Below are positions 23,765 through 31,963 of a stretch of 37,974 nucleotides of DNA, piece by piece (positions within the stretch are counted from its first letter, which is position 1; every line of letters starts with the position of its first letter). The stretch comes from CAYZXL01 sp964482435 (GTDB lineage: Bacteria; Auribacterota; JABMQX01): NCBI GenBank assembly GCA_964482435.1, contig CAYZXL010000049.1:1-37974 (forward strand), in the 5' to 3' direction. A program made the position numbers and the translations under genes. Under the pieces are notes generated by a model. It did not search any database. It worked only from the letters and a program-made list of their open reading frames with translations, and was not told the DNA's origin.

Positions 23765-23769
23765 CTGCA
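23754..23769. promoter_or_regulatory. Operator 2 of the BlaI-type repressor
   Basis: TGCAG-TATTTT-CTGCA, overlapping the -10. The 43-bp centre-to-centre distance from operator 1 is about four helical turns, so two repressor dimers would sit on the same face. Confidence 0.65.
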
Positions 23770-23792
23770 TATAAAACAAAGGAGGTGAATAT

Positions 23793-24185
23793 ATGCCCAG
23801 CTTCACAAAAGGCGAACTCGACGTCATGCGAATCCTCTGGTCCCACGGCGAGATGAAGCCTGTGGAAATTCAGGAGAGATTTCCGCGAGAGATCAGGAAT
23901 TCCGCCCTGCGGTCCTACCTCAGCATCCTCCTTGAGAAAGGACACGTTACACGCCGCAGGGTTGGCAAAGCATATTTCTACAGGGCAAAGACGCACCGGG
24001 AGCGCGCCTTCCGGCACACGCTCCGCTCTCTCCTCGACACTTTTTGCAGCGGCTCCGCGGAGGGGCTTCTTGTGAGGCTCATCAAATCCGAGAAATTGTC
24101 CGATAAGGAACTCCTCGAACTGAAACGCATCGCAGACGAGACAAAAAGCGCTCCCCAGGACAAAAATGAAAGGAACCAACCGTGA
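23793..24185 (+). CDS. BlaI/MecI-family transcriptional repressor
   Basis: 130 aa. Residues 3-70 form the BlaI/MecI winged helix (FTKGELDVMRILWSHGEMKP, then SYLSILLEKGHVTRRRVGKAYFYRA), and the rest is the helical dimerisation part. In this family a dimer represses its own operon until a membrane protease of the BlaR1 type triggers its cleavage. Two matching dyads lie in the promoter, supporting autoregulation. The start follows the very strong ribosome site GGAGGTGA. The stop overlaps the GTG of the protease gene as GTGA, so the two are translationally coupled. Target genes beyond this operon are unknown. Confidence 0.92.
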   Translation: MPSFTKGELDVMRILWSHGEMKPVEIQERFPREIRNSALRSYLSILLEKGHVTRRRVGKAYFYRAKTHRERAFRHTLRSLLDTFCSGSAEGLLVRLIKSEKLSDKELLELKRIADETKSAPQDKNERNQP

Positions 24186-27100
24186 AGTCCCAATTGGTGA
24201 GGTGGCTGGTTGAGATGCCCGTGATCGCAGAGATTCTGGTCAAAACGACATTGTTCCTTGGTGCGGCGTGGGTCGCGCATGTTCTCCTGCGACGGGCAAA
24301 TCCTCGCTGGCGGGTTTTGCTCTGGCGCGGCGCCGCGGTGGGGCTCCTCACAATCCCCGTCCTGCGAGCCTCTCTTCCGGAATTGTCGGTCCACATTGCT
24401 TTGTCCCCGGGCGCTTCGGCGTATGACACCTACTCAAGACCACTTCGCTTGGGGCCGGGTCCGCAGAAGCTCTCACCGGTCGAGACCCCGATCCCCCTTC
24501 GTCACGAACCAGGGGGTCCCGCTGCGGCCGCGCCTTCTATCACACCCCAACGACCTTCCGCTCTGCTGCTGTCCTGGGCGAGAAAACACGCTATCTGGTT
24601 CATCTTGGCGGGATGGTCTCTTGTGGCATCCGTTCCGGCGGCCCGCTTCTGCCTCGGGTGGCGACGGATTCGCAGGATAATCAAATCAGCGGCGCCCGCG
24701 CCTCCGGCGCTTGGCAACGTTTGCGACGAAATTGCAGGCGCCCTCGGCATCGTCCGCCACCTCCAGGTTCGCCTCAGCGACGAGATTTCCTCCCCATTCT
24801 TGACGGGCTTGCGCCGCCCGTTGCTCATTTTGCCCTGTCGCATGGCCGAATCCGCTTCCTCGGTCGAGCTGCGGGCCATCCTTGCTCACGAGCTTTCGCA
24901 TCTGCGCTCCAACGACCTCCCCTGGGGATACCTCCTTCACTGGCTTTCCATCGTCCTGTGGTTTCATCCGCTCGCCTGGCGGATTCGTCCGGCACACGCG
25001 TCTGCCTGCGAAGGAGTCAGCGACGCCATCGCCGCGGACTTCGTCGGTGACGTCGGGGGTTACTCCCGGACTCTCGCCCGCGTTGCCCTGAAGTTGGCTT
25101 GTCGCGCCCGAGCGGCAGTCGGCATCCCCATGGCACGCGTTTCCGACATCACCCGCCGCTTAAAGGCGTTGAAGCGGCGAGTTTTCCCGGCGCCTTTGGC
25201 CCGCAGCACAGTCCTTATATCCCTCTTGAGCGGACTGCTCGCGACGGGGCTCTTGGGTTGCTTGCGCCTCGATTACACGGAATCAGGAGAGCCGGGCGCT
25301 CTTGAGGTTCTTGTTATTGACGACAACGACCCCGATTACGAAAACCCTCCGTTCGATGACACCCTCTACCTGGTCGGAGCAAAGGGCAAAGTAATAAAGA
25401 CGATCAGTGGCTTCAACACGTGTGAAAGCGTCGGCGCAGAGAGAACCCTGGCCCTCGCGAACGATGGCTCGCCCGTGGTCTGTGAACTTGCCGCTCACAA
25501 GATGTCTAAATATGATCCAGATGGCAATTTAGTGTTCTCTCTCGATCGTCTCGATGCAGTGGACATCTCCGGCAACGGCGACTTGTATTGCCTGCTGTCG
25601 TCGGGAACCATTCACGGCGATAGCGTTCTCATCATAGACCCTGTCAGCGGGGAGGCCAAGAAGAGGGCGGAATACGGCGGGATTGATCTGGTCGTTGATG
25701 ATAAGAATGATTCTGTATGGATTGTCGGGGCTAACATAAAGAGGCTCAATAGGAACCTTGAGGAGGTATTCACGATCGATCCGGTTGCATGGTGCGCCGT
25801 ATCGGTGGACTATGCGTCGGATGGCTCCGCGTGGGTCGCGGAAAGAGGACTTTTTCTTCACGGCGGAAGTAAGGACAGGTTGCTGAACGTTTCCCTGGAC
25901 GGCAAGCTCCTCAGGAGGATTGATCTTGGCTACTGTCCGTTCTGTGTTGCAGTGAATAGGCAGAATGGTGACGTCTGGGTAGCAGGTACTCGGGGCCTCT
26001 ACAAATACAACGAGAAGGGGAAGGAGTCCCGCATCTCTCGCGGAGGAGCATTTTGCGTAAGAGTGAATCCGCGAGACCGCTCTGTCTGGGTTGCTGGCAG
26101 AAACCTCAGGAAGTACTCCGCCGAGGGTAAGTTGCTGTCAACTGTACGCCTATTCCGAGAAAGCCAGAAATTCATCGCGGTTCGGAAGTCGGGAGGCAAA
26201 GAGTCCGACGGCAGGGAAGCCAACGCTCAGGCTGCCGGGTTTCCGGTTTCCTCTCCGCCCGAGCAAGAACCCAGGCCGACAGCGACGAGGGTGGGGGAAG
26301 AGCGGGGGCGCATTCGGGGCGTTGTCCTGAACGCGGACACGGGCGAACCTGTTGCAGGCGCGCAGGTGGCGGTTGGCCACCACCTTAGCGAAGATGAAAT
26401 CAGGCGAATCCGTGAGGGAGGCGTTGAGGGAAACCTCCAGATGACGGCGGAAACGGATGAGAAAGGGCGATTCATTTTAGAAGACTTGGCGTTCCGGGAC
26501 TATCACCGTTTCAATGTTAAGCGTCAGGGCTTTGTTCCGCACGAGGAATGGATTGCCCTTCGCAAAGATAAGCCGGAAATTGACATTAACGTCCGCCTGA
26601 AACGTGCCGCCGCCCTTACAGTGAAAGTCCTGAATGCCGAAGGGATGCCCATGCTCGGTCAAGTCGTACGGGTCGAGTCCAGAGACGGACATGCACTCCT
26701 CCCGGCACAAGGGGAATGGCGGCCCGAGCTGCCTTACAGCACTCAAACGGCGAAAATGGGAGCGTGCTCGTTCGAGGGCTTACCTGCGGGCGATTGCTCA
26801 ATTGAAGCCATGAGTTTCGGTCTTTCGGAGACGACGCATCTTGGCGTGACGCCAACTGTCACGGTAAAGGGAGGCGAAACGAAAGAAGTCGAACTCAGGG
26901 CACTGGATAATCGGTCCGTCGTGAAAGTCAAGGTCGAAAAGGATCCACACGTTGCCTCACGGTGGGCCGCGCTCGTGATGGTGACCCGCAATCCCGGCCT
27001 TCTCGCTTGGGCCGGGAGATGCTTCTATCACCCAGAAGACAGTCGCCTCGCACGGGTGATGCAGTACAGCCTCAACACCATCACCGCCGATTCGCCGAAC

Positions 27101-27604
27101 GATTCCCGCTTCGGCGAGGCCCTCATGTCCGATAGCCCTTACACTTTCCGCAACTTTCCGCCGGGTGCTTATGGCGTCCTGGCTCTCACGTGGGGCGACT
27201 ACAAGTGGCAGGACAAGAATTACAATGCCGTTTGCATCAGAGGAGTCTCAGTCGAGATTTCTGTCGGCAAGGAACAGACCGTCGTCATCCCCTGGGCCGA
27301 GCCGGAAGGACCCTCTCCCCTCAATCCCAGAGTTCTTGACAACAAGGTAAAACTGGAAGCGAGAGAGTATGGCGGTCAGGAACTCTGCGACCTTATCGTA
27401 AAGGCAGTCGGAGCCGGGGACGTTTCTCCCTGGGGGTCTCAGGACAAGGTCGTCGCGGATGCCTCGATCCGCGATGAAAAAGTCGCGTTTCCCACAGGAG
27501 AGATTTCCCTTTGGGACCTCGTCGAGCGAACCTATCTGCTCAAGCGATGGAGACTGGAAGCCGACTTCGATGCCGAAAGGCTTGTCTTCCGGCCGAGCAC
27601 TTAG
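24182..27604 (+). CDS. BlaR1-like M56 sensor protease with beta-propeller and carboxypeptidase-regulatory-like domains
   Basis: 1140 aa. The N-terminal 365 residues are a BlaR1/MecR1-type M56 metalloprotease: helices near 13-37 and 45-60, another near 138-155, zinc motif HELSH at 236-240, a later ExxxD (CEGVSDA) for the third ligand, and a last helix near 343-365. The part outside the membrane is not a penicillin-binding domain. Residues about 375-670 look like a beta-propeller, with repeats such as NGDVWVAGTRGLYKYNEKGK and DRSVWVAGRNLRKYSAEGK. From about 705 there is a carboxypeptidase-regulatory-like domain (GRIRGVVLNADTGEPVAGAQ), further Ig-like beta domains, and a C-terminal domain recalling short secretin/STN folds. 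It probably senses an unknown envelope signal and relieves BlaI repression. The GTG start overlaps the blaI-like stop. Confidence 0.85.
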   Translation: MKSQLVRWLVEMPVIAEILVKTTLFLGAAWVAHVLLRRANPRWRVLLWRGAAVGLLTIPVLRASLPELSVHIALSPGASAYDTYSRPLRLGPGPQKLSPVETPIPLRHEPGGPAAAAPSITPQRPSALLLSWARKHAIWFILAGWSLVASVPAARFCLGWRRIRRIIKSAAPAPPALGNVCDEIAGALGIVRHLQVRLSDEISSPFLTGLRRPLLILPCRMAESASSVELRAILAHELSHLRSNDLPWGYLLHWLSIVLWFHPLAWRIRPAHASACEGVSDAIAADFVGDVGGYSRTLARVALKLACRARAAVGIPMARVSDITRRLKALKRRVFPAPLARSTVLISLLSGLLATGLLGCLRLDYTESGEPGALEVLVIDDNDPDYENPPFDDTLYLVGAKGKVIKTISGFNTCESVGAERTLALANDGSPVVCELAAHKMSKYDPDGNLVFSLDRLDAVDISGNGDLYCLLSSGTIHGDSVLIIDPVSGEAKKRAEYGGIDLVVDDKNDSVWIVGANIKRLNRNLEEVFTIDPVAWCAVSVDYASDGSAWVAERGLFLHGGSKDRLLNVSLDGKLLRRIDLGYCPFCVAVNRQNGDVWVAGTRGLYKYNEKGKESRISRGGAFCVRVNPRDRSVWVAGRNLRKYSAEGKLLSTVRLFRESQKFIAVRKSGGKESDGREANAQAAGFPVSSPPEQEPRPTATRVGEERGRIRGVVLNADTGEPVAGAQVAVGHHLSEDEIRRIREGGVEGNLQMTAETDEKGRFILEDLAFRDYHRFNVKRQGFVPHEEWIALRKDKPEIDINVRLKRAAALTVKVLNAEGMPMLGQVVRVESRDGHALLPAQGEWRPELPYSTQTAKMGACSFEGLPAGDCSIEAMSFGLSETTHLGVTPTVTVKGGETKEVELRALDNRSVVKVKVEKDPHVASRWAALVMVTRNPGLLAWAGRCFYHPEDSRLARVMQYSLNTITADSPNDSRFGEALMSDSPYTFRNFPPGAYGVLALTWGDYKWQDKNYNAVCIRGVSVEISVGKEQTVVIPWAEPEGPSPLNPRVLDNKVKLEAREYGGQELCDLIVKAVGAGDVSPWGSQDKVVADASIRDEKVAFPTGEISLWDLVERTYLLKRWRLEADFDAERLVFRPST

Positions 27605-27690
27605 CACGTGTTTTCGTAAGTACCATTACGTGTGGGGAACCCGGCGGTTATTCTTGACACTGCGAACCGCACCCTGTTGCCAAGGGAGGT

Positions 27691-27771
27691 CTCTCGCGAA
27701 GGCGCTAAGACGCCAGGGATCGCTGAGAATGAGACGGGGAGAGTGCTTCGCGTGTCAACGTCTTGGCGAGA
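27691..27771. repeat. Imperfect inverted repeat with CTCTCGC ends
   Basis: CTCTCGCGAAGGCGCTAAGA at the left is mirrored by AACGTCTTGGCGAGA at the right. It resembles 20013-20086. The 283-bp gap from 27605 to 27887 contains this element and the hairpin at 27794-27810, and no gene. Confidence 0.55.
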
Positions 27772-27793
27772 AAAAACTGAAGACGTTCTCCAA

Positions 27794-27810
27794 TCCCGCC
27801 GCCGGCGGGA
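27794..27810. repeat. Strong GC hairpin downstream of the BlaR1-like gene
   Basis: TCCCGCC-GCC-GGCGGGA, perfect 7-bp arms with a 3-nt loop. It lies between two converging genes and could help end transcription, but there is no T-run on either side. Confidence 0.4.
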
Positions 27811-27887
27811 CAGGATATACGAACCAGAGCACTTAGCACAGGCTTTCACAAGTGCGATGGCGGACTGGAAACCGAGCGTGTGGTTTG

Positions 27888-28295
27888 TCAGTCCGTCAGT
27901 TTGCCATACCTGCGCATGATTCGGCGAATGGGTTCGTTGTCTGCGAACACCTGCCAGACCGCAATTCGCCCGTCCTCCACCACTGCCCGCCAGGCGGCCG
28001 GCACTCTCCAGCGATTAGCAGGGTCCAGCGTCCCATCGGATGAATACGTCCCGCCAGCGTACCCCAGCAGGACAACTGTTTTGCCGCTACAGATTGTCTC
28101 CTCCACCTCAATCTTGTAGTCAGGAACAATCTTAAAGTAACCGATCCACCCATGCCGCATCGCGTCGCGACCGCGAATCTCACAGCCGAGCGAATCTATG
28201 AACACATGCTCGCTCGCCATGAGGCCACAGATGCTCTCAACATCCCCCCGATTTATTGCCTCCACAAATGCCACTACAACTTCCCTCGCCATCAT
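27888..28295 (-). CDS. SnoaL/NTF2-like protein
   Basis: 135 aa, the usual size of a SnoaL-like (NTF2-fold) protein. The N-terminal helix REVVVAFVEAINRGDVESIC and the loop EHVFIDSLGCEIRGRDAM are typical, followed by four long beta-strands (IEVEETICSGKTVVLLGY, WRAVVEDGRIAVWQVFADN). The fold holds diverse enzymes and binding proteins, so function cannot be named. The ATG follows AAGGTG at 6 nt. It is 84 bp downstream of the two-TM protein gene on the same strand and may be cotranscribed with it. Confidence 0.8.
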   Translation of the reverse strand: MMAREVVVAFVEAINRGDVESICGLMASEHVFIDSLGCEIRGRDAMRHGWIGYFKIVPDYKIEVEETICSGKTVVLLGYAGGTYSSDGTLDPANRWRVPAAWRAVVEDGRIAVWQVFADNEPIRRIMRRYGKLTD

Positions 28296-28378
28296 GATTT
28301 CACCTTATCGTGAAAGCGCCCAGCGCGTGCCCCGATCGCCGCGTCTCGCGGCCCGGGCGCCAGAGCCACTGGGCTGGC

Positions 28379-29008
28379 TCACAAGTATCTTGGAATGGTG
28401 AGTTCGACAAAGGAAGCGACTTGCTGGTGGCCCTTTGGGGAGAACACGCATTTACCCTCTCTCAACTCGACCCAGCCTATACGATCCTTGAGGATGTCCA
28501 GCGCTTCCTGGTGCTCCGCCATCTCCTCCTGGGTCTTGCAGTTTTTTTTAACGTACGCCTCGAGGTGAACTCCGTCCCCAGCGAGGTACACACTCTTCAG
28601 GAGATGCTGAGCCGCAACTCGCAGCCTTGCAAAAACGAGCAGGGGGTGCGAGTCAATCTCGTCCTTGATTTTCTTAGTCAGTTCCTGCAACTCACTGAAA
28701 CGTTTGGATCGGCCCAACCCTTCCTCGAAAAGTCGCATGAAGTTAGCCTCGTCGTCGAAATCCGACGGAGCGTAGAGTTTCTGGTGATGGCGAGCCACCA
28801 GATATGTGAAAGCGGCCAGAACAAGCACGGGGAAGAGGACAAGGAACCACACGAGGACTCGGATAATCCCGGTTTCCTGCGGGGTAAGGTTTGCGGTGAC
28901 GAGCCCAGCAATCGCGTAAACCAGAACGATAAACAGCGCGATGATACCAAGGGGATTGCGAGACAGCCCGCGGGCTGCCGAAACGAACGCCTTCAGATTG
29001 CTTGCCAT
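28379..29008 (-). CDS. Two-TM membrane protein with cytoplasmic domain, unknown function
   Basis: 209 aa from ATG 29008, chosen because AGGAGG sits 6 nt upstream; ATG 29032 would add eight residues. Two transmembrane helices (about 21-40 and 52-74) form a hairpin, followed by a soluble domain of about 130 residues, largely helical at first (RLFEEGLGRSKRFSELQELT) with a winged-helix-like C-terminal part (ALDILKDRIGWVELREGKCVFSPKGHQ). I recognise no family. A topology with both ends in the cytoplasm is likely. It lies between the SnoaL-like and AhbD-like genes. Confidence 0.7.
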   Translation of the reverse strand: MASNLKAFVSAARGLSRNPLGIIALFIVLVYAIAGLVTANLTPQETGIIRVLVWFLVLFPVLVLAAFTYLVARHHQKLYAPSDFDDEANFMRLFEEGLGRSKRFSELQELTKKIKDEIDSHPLLVFARLRVAAQHLLKSVYLAGDGVHLEAYVKKNCKTQEEMAEHQEALDILKDRIGWVELREGKCVFSPKGHQQVASFVELTIPRYL

Positions 29009-29273
29009 GCGCAACCTCCTGAGTCCGACCATTCACGATGCGTTTTTCCGCGCACCACCGTCCGCGCAGACACGGAACCTGTTCCGCGGGGAAGCCCACC
29101 CGCGCCCCGAGCAAGCTTTCCTCTTTTCAACGCTCGGCCCTTTATGGAACCGTTTTCGGAAACCTCACATATGAAGGATACAGGTGAGGTTCGCAGGATG
29201 TCAAGCCCCTCGCGCACCGGGGCCTCCCTCACGACGAAGGTGCAACCGGACCCCTCGAAGAATGGCGAATCCG

Positions 29274-29300
29274 CCTTCGTGTCTTTGTGCCTTTGTGGTT
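29274..29300 (+). repeat. Dispersed-repeat fragment (cttcgtgtctttgtgc type)
   Basis: A phrase built from CTTCGTGTCTTTGTGCC and CTTTGTGG lies in the 299-bp gap 29009-29307. It resembles one arm of repeats common between genes in several environmental bacterial lineages. Its inverted partner is not visible here, so it may be a remnant. A similar short phrase occurs at 15761-15773. Confidence 0.45.
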
Positions 29301-29307
29301 AAGCCGT

Positions 29308-30558
29308 TCAATGTCTGCAGCGGGGCTGGTAGGTGCAGTACGGTTCTTCGGCGAGGAAGTCGCCCGTGCAGCCGTAGGCTCTTGCTCGGCATCCCTGGCA
29401 GATGAGACGATATTCGCAGATGCCGCACTTCCCTTTGAGGAGAGACGGGTCGCGCAGGCTCTCGAAAATCGGTGAGGTGCCCCAGATTTCAGAGAGGCGT
29501 TGATGCCTGATGTTCCCCGAAGAAAGCGGCAGATACCCGCACGGAAAAACCTCGCCAGTGTGGGAAATAAAGCAAACGGCCTGGCCCGCAAGGCACCCTT
29601 TCGTGACAGCCGACATCCCCCGGTCGGTTCCGCTGCGGCGCATTTCGGGGCCGCGCTCGCTCTCCTCCGACGCCGGACTTGCGCCCACTTCTTCCGACGA
29701 GCCTTGCCGCTCTTGAGCGACCCTGTTTCCCGAACGCCCGAGCTGCTTCACTATGCGGTAATAATGGGGGGCACATGTCGCCTTGAGGTGAATTTCCACC
29801 TCGAGCGATTTCTCAACCAGCCACCGGAGCACCTCCTCGTATCTTTGCGGCGAAATTTGCTCCTCGTCGGCAATCTCCAACCCGCACCCGACGGGAACAA
29901 GGCAGAAAATGTGGAAAGCATCAACACCAAAGTCGAGTGCCAGTTCCAGGGTCTCCGGGAGGAAATCAACGTTGTGACAAGTGACCGTTGTGTTTATCTG
30001 CGTGCTGACCCCCACACCCTGAATTTGCTTTAGCCCTGCAATCGCCGCATCAAAGCTCCCCGGCAGACCACGGAAACCGTCGTGAACGCCAGCATTTGGC
30101 CCGTCGAGGCTGACGCTCACCCTTCGGATGCCCGAGTCCTTGATTTTCCCTGCGACGTCATCAGTCACGAGCGTGGCGTTCGTCGCCAGTGCTACGGCGA
30201 GTCCTTTCCCAGCCGCGTACGAGGCAATCTCGAAAATGTCCGGACGGCACAGCGGTTCCCCACCGCTGAGAATCAACAACGGCGAGAAATCCGCCGAAAG
30301 CTCGTCAATAAACCGCATTGCCTCCTGCGTGGTCAGCTCCGCGAGCGCCGACCCGCCTTCTCCTCCTCCGCCAAGGTTGACGAGGGTCTGCCCGTTTTCA
30401 GGAACCACCGTCGCTCGCGCCGTCGGACCACCCTCATTGGCCTGGGGCACCATCCGGCAATGGCGGCAGCTCTGATTGCATCTGGACGTCGTCTCCCAGA
30501 AGACAATCCTCAGGTCATGTTCCTCTGGTCGTTGTCTGCGGTCCCCTTGCTTTTCCAT
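29308..30558 (-). CDS. ahbD: AhbD-like radical SAM/SPASM haem-biosynthesis protein
   Basis: 416 aa. The radical SAM cluster is C27-x3-C31-x2-C34. Family segments follow: ELTTQEAMRFIDEL, LILSGGEPLCRPDIFEIASY, RRVSVSLDGPNAGVHDGFRG, HLKATCAPHYYRI, and CFISHTGEVFPCGYLP. The C-terminal SPASM cysteines are in KGKCGICEYRLICQGCRARAYG and EEPYC. AhbD decarboxylates iron-coproporphyrin III to haem b in the sirohaem-dependent pathway of many anaerobes; NirJ-type haem d1 enzymes are close relatives. Two insertions are odd: a glycine-rich stretch at about 44-72, between the radical SAM cysteines and ELTT, and a charged Ser/Glu-rich stretch before AVTKGCLAG. No other ahb gene is present. It follows the PfkB gene by 94 bp. 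Confidence 0.82.
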   Translation of the reverse strand: MEKQGDRRQRPEEHDLRIVFWETTSRCNQSCRHCRMVPQANEGGPTARATVVPENGQTLVNLGGGGEGGSALAELTTQEAMRFIDELSADFSPLLILSGGEPLCRPDIFEIASYAAGKGLAVALATNATLVTDDVAGKIKDSGIRRVSVSLDGPNAGVHDGFRGLPGSFDAAIAGLKQIQGVGVSTQINTTVTCHNVDFLPETLELALDFGVDAFHIFCLVPVGCGLEIADEEQISPQRYEEVLRWLVEKSLEVEIHLKATCAPHYYRIVKQLGRSGNRVAQERQGSSEEVGASPASEESERGPEMRRSGTDRGMSAVTKGCLAGQAVCFISHTGEVFPCGYLPLSSGNIRHQRLSEIWGTSPIFESLRDPSLLKGKCGICEYRLICQGCRARAYGCTGDFLAEEPYCTYQPRCRH

Positions 30559-30652
30559 ACTGCATCCGTTTTCTCGCCGTGGACTGAACCAGTCGCGGCG
30601 CCCGCGCTCGGCATCGCACCAGCCAGAGGCTGGGCGACCTCGACCTTATGCT

Positions 30653-31552
30653 TTACACACGAATCAGCTCTCTGAACTCCTCGAGGCGCCTCTCAATATC
30701 CGCCTCGGTCAAATTCGCCGTCCCCTCCACTCCAAAGCTCTGCACATTGAACGACGCCATCGCGCACCCGTACAGGACAGCATCGCGCAGAGCCGCTTCG
30801 TTGACCTCTCCCAATTGGGCGATCCTCCCCATGAATCCGCCCGCGAAAGTGTCCCCCGCCCCCGTGGGGTCGCGCACGTCAGCCAGCGGAAAACCGGGAA
30901 GTGCGAAACACAGCCCCTCCCCGAAAAGCACGGCGCCGTGCTCGCCTTTCTTGACAACAACGTACTTCGTTCCGTAACTCCGTATCTTCTCAGCGGCGAG
31001 AGCGAGATTGCACTCTTCGGTCAGCATCCTCGCCTCCGCGTCGTTCAGAATCGCGACGTCCGCGCAGCCGAGCAGCCTCCTCACCGACTCCTTCTTGTCC
31101 GCGATCCAGTGATTCATCGTGTCAGCCGCGATGAGGACTGGCTTCCTCACCTGGCGAAGAACGTCCGCCTGAAGGTCCGGGTCAATGTTCGCCAGAAAAA
31201 CAAACGGCGAGTCCCTGTACGACTCGGGGATGGTCGGGGCGAAATCCTTGAAGACGTTCAGGTGCGTCGCGAGAGTCTGTGCCTGTGCCATATCGCCGCG
31301 ATATGCAGCTTCCCAACGGAAAGTCTTGCCCTCCCGCACCTGCAATCCCTCCACGTCCACCCCCCTGCTCGTCAAGAAATCAATCCCCTCCGACGGAAAA
31401 TCGCTGCCGACGACCGCCACTACCCTCACCCGCGTGAAATACCTCGCCGCACAGGCAAAGTGCGTCGCCGACCCGCCGAGCATCTCCTGCCTCCGCCCGT
31501 GCGGGGTCTCAACCGTGTCAAACGCAATCGAACCAACCACCAGAACCGACAT
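30653..31552 (-). CDS. PfkB-family sugar or nucleoside kinase
   Basis: 299 aa, the ribokinase/PfkB fold. The N-terminal VVGSIAFDTVETPHG and GGSATHFACAA segments mark the substrate site, and DPTGAGDTFAGGFMGRI near 230-246 is PfkB signature 2 with the catalytic aspartate in GAGD. It phosphorylates an alcohol of a sugar, nucleoside or similar substrate with ATP. The substrate cannot be named from sequence, although proteins starting in this way are often annotated as sugar kinases. AGGGAGGG precedes the ATG. It is the first gene of a minus-strand series leading to ahbD, but the 94-bp gap leaves cotranscription open. Confidence 0.88.
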   Translation of the reverse strand: MSVLVVGSIAFDTVETPHGRRQEMLGGSATHFACAARYFTRVRVVAVVGSDFPSEGIDFLTSRGVDVEGLQVREGKTFRWEAAYRGDMAQAQTLATHLNVFKDFAPTIPESYRDSPFVFLANIDPDLQADVLRQVRKPVLIAADTMNHWIADKKESVRRLLGCADVAILNDAEARMLTEECNLALAAEKIRSYGTKYVVVKKGEHGAVLFGEGLCFALPGFPLADVRDPTGAGDTFAGGFMGRIAQLGEVNEAALRDAVLYGCAMASFNVQSFGVEGTANLTEADIERRLEEFRELIRV

Positions 31553-31723
31553 CTGTCTCCCTCCCTGAATCGGTTGAACGTCGGACCGCTCGCCCTCCCT
31601 CCTCGAGCGCTTCTATCCGCCTTGCCGAGAATGGGTGCGGCTCACACGCTCTTGGTGTTGATTATATACTTTCCCAGGTAGTAACATTCCACCAAGAACG
31701 CCACGCTTCGAGGAATGTACTGC

Positions 31724-31963
31724 ATGAGCGTCCATCGCATTATTTTCGCCGATAGTCGAGAAATCCCGGAGGTCGCCAGCAACTCCGTTCACCTCGTCGT
31801 GACCTCCCCGCCATACTGGTGCATCAAGGACTACAACCATCGGGGACAGATAGGCTACCACGAATCTTACGAAGAGTACCTTGACGACCTCAGGAAAGTC
31901 ATCTCCGAATGCCACCGCGTCCTCCACTCCGGCCTGTTTTTTCAGGGAGGGTCACGAAAATGA
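31724..31963 (+). pseudogene. Truncated DNA methyltransferase (N-terminal fragment)
   Basis: 79 aa from ATG 31724 (GAGGA upstream). ATG 31715 is also in frame. It matches the start of N6-adenine/N4-cytosine methyltransferases: a DSREIPEVASNSVHLVVTSP strand with the catalytic motif TSPPYW at 27-32, then QIGYHESYEEYLDDLRKVI and CHRVL. The family then continues with the SAM-binding and recognition parts, some 200 residues more, but here the frame ends after HSGLFFQGGSRK. Only the catalytic motif remains, so activity is very unlikely. Its stop overlaps the next start as ATGA. The best explanation is an internal deletion joining the head of the gene to its last bases in a restriction-modification pair. 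Confidence 0.8.

Noticed and set aside
30476..31681. A 401-codon plus-strand open frame opposite the PfkB gene
   Set aside because: The PfkB signatures on the minus strand are decisive. The plus-strand product is proline- and arginine-rich with no domain.
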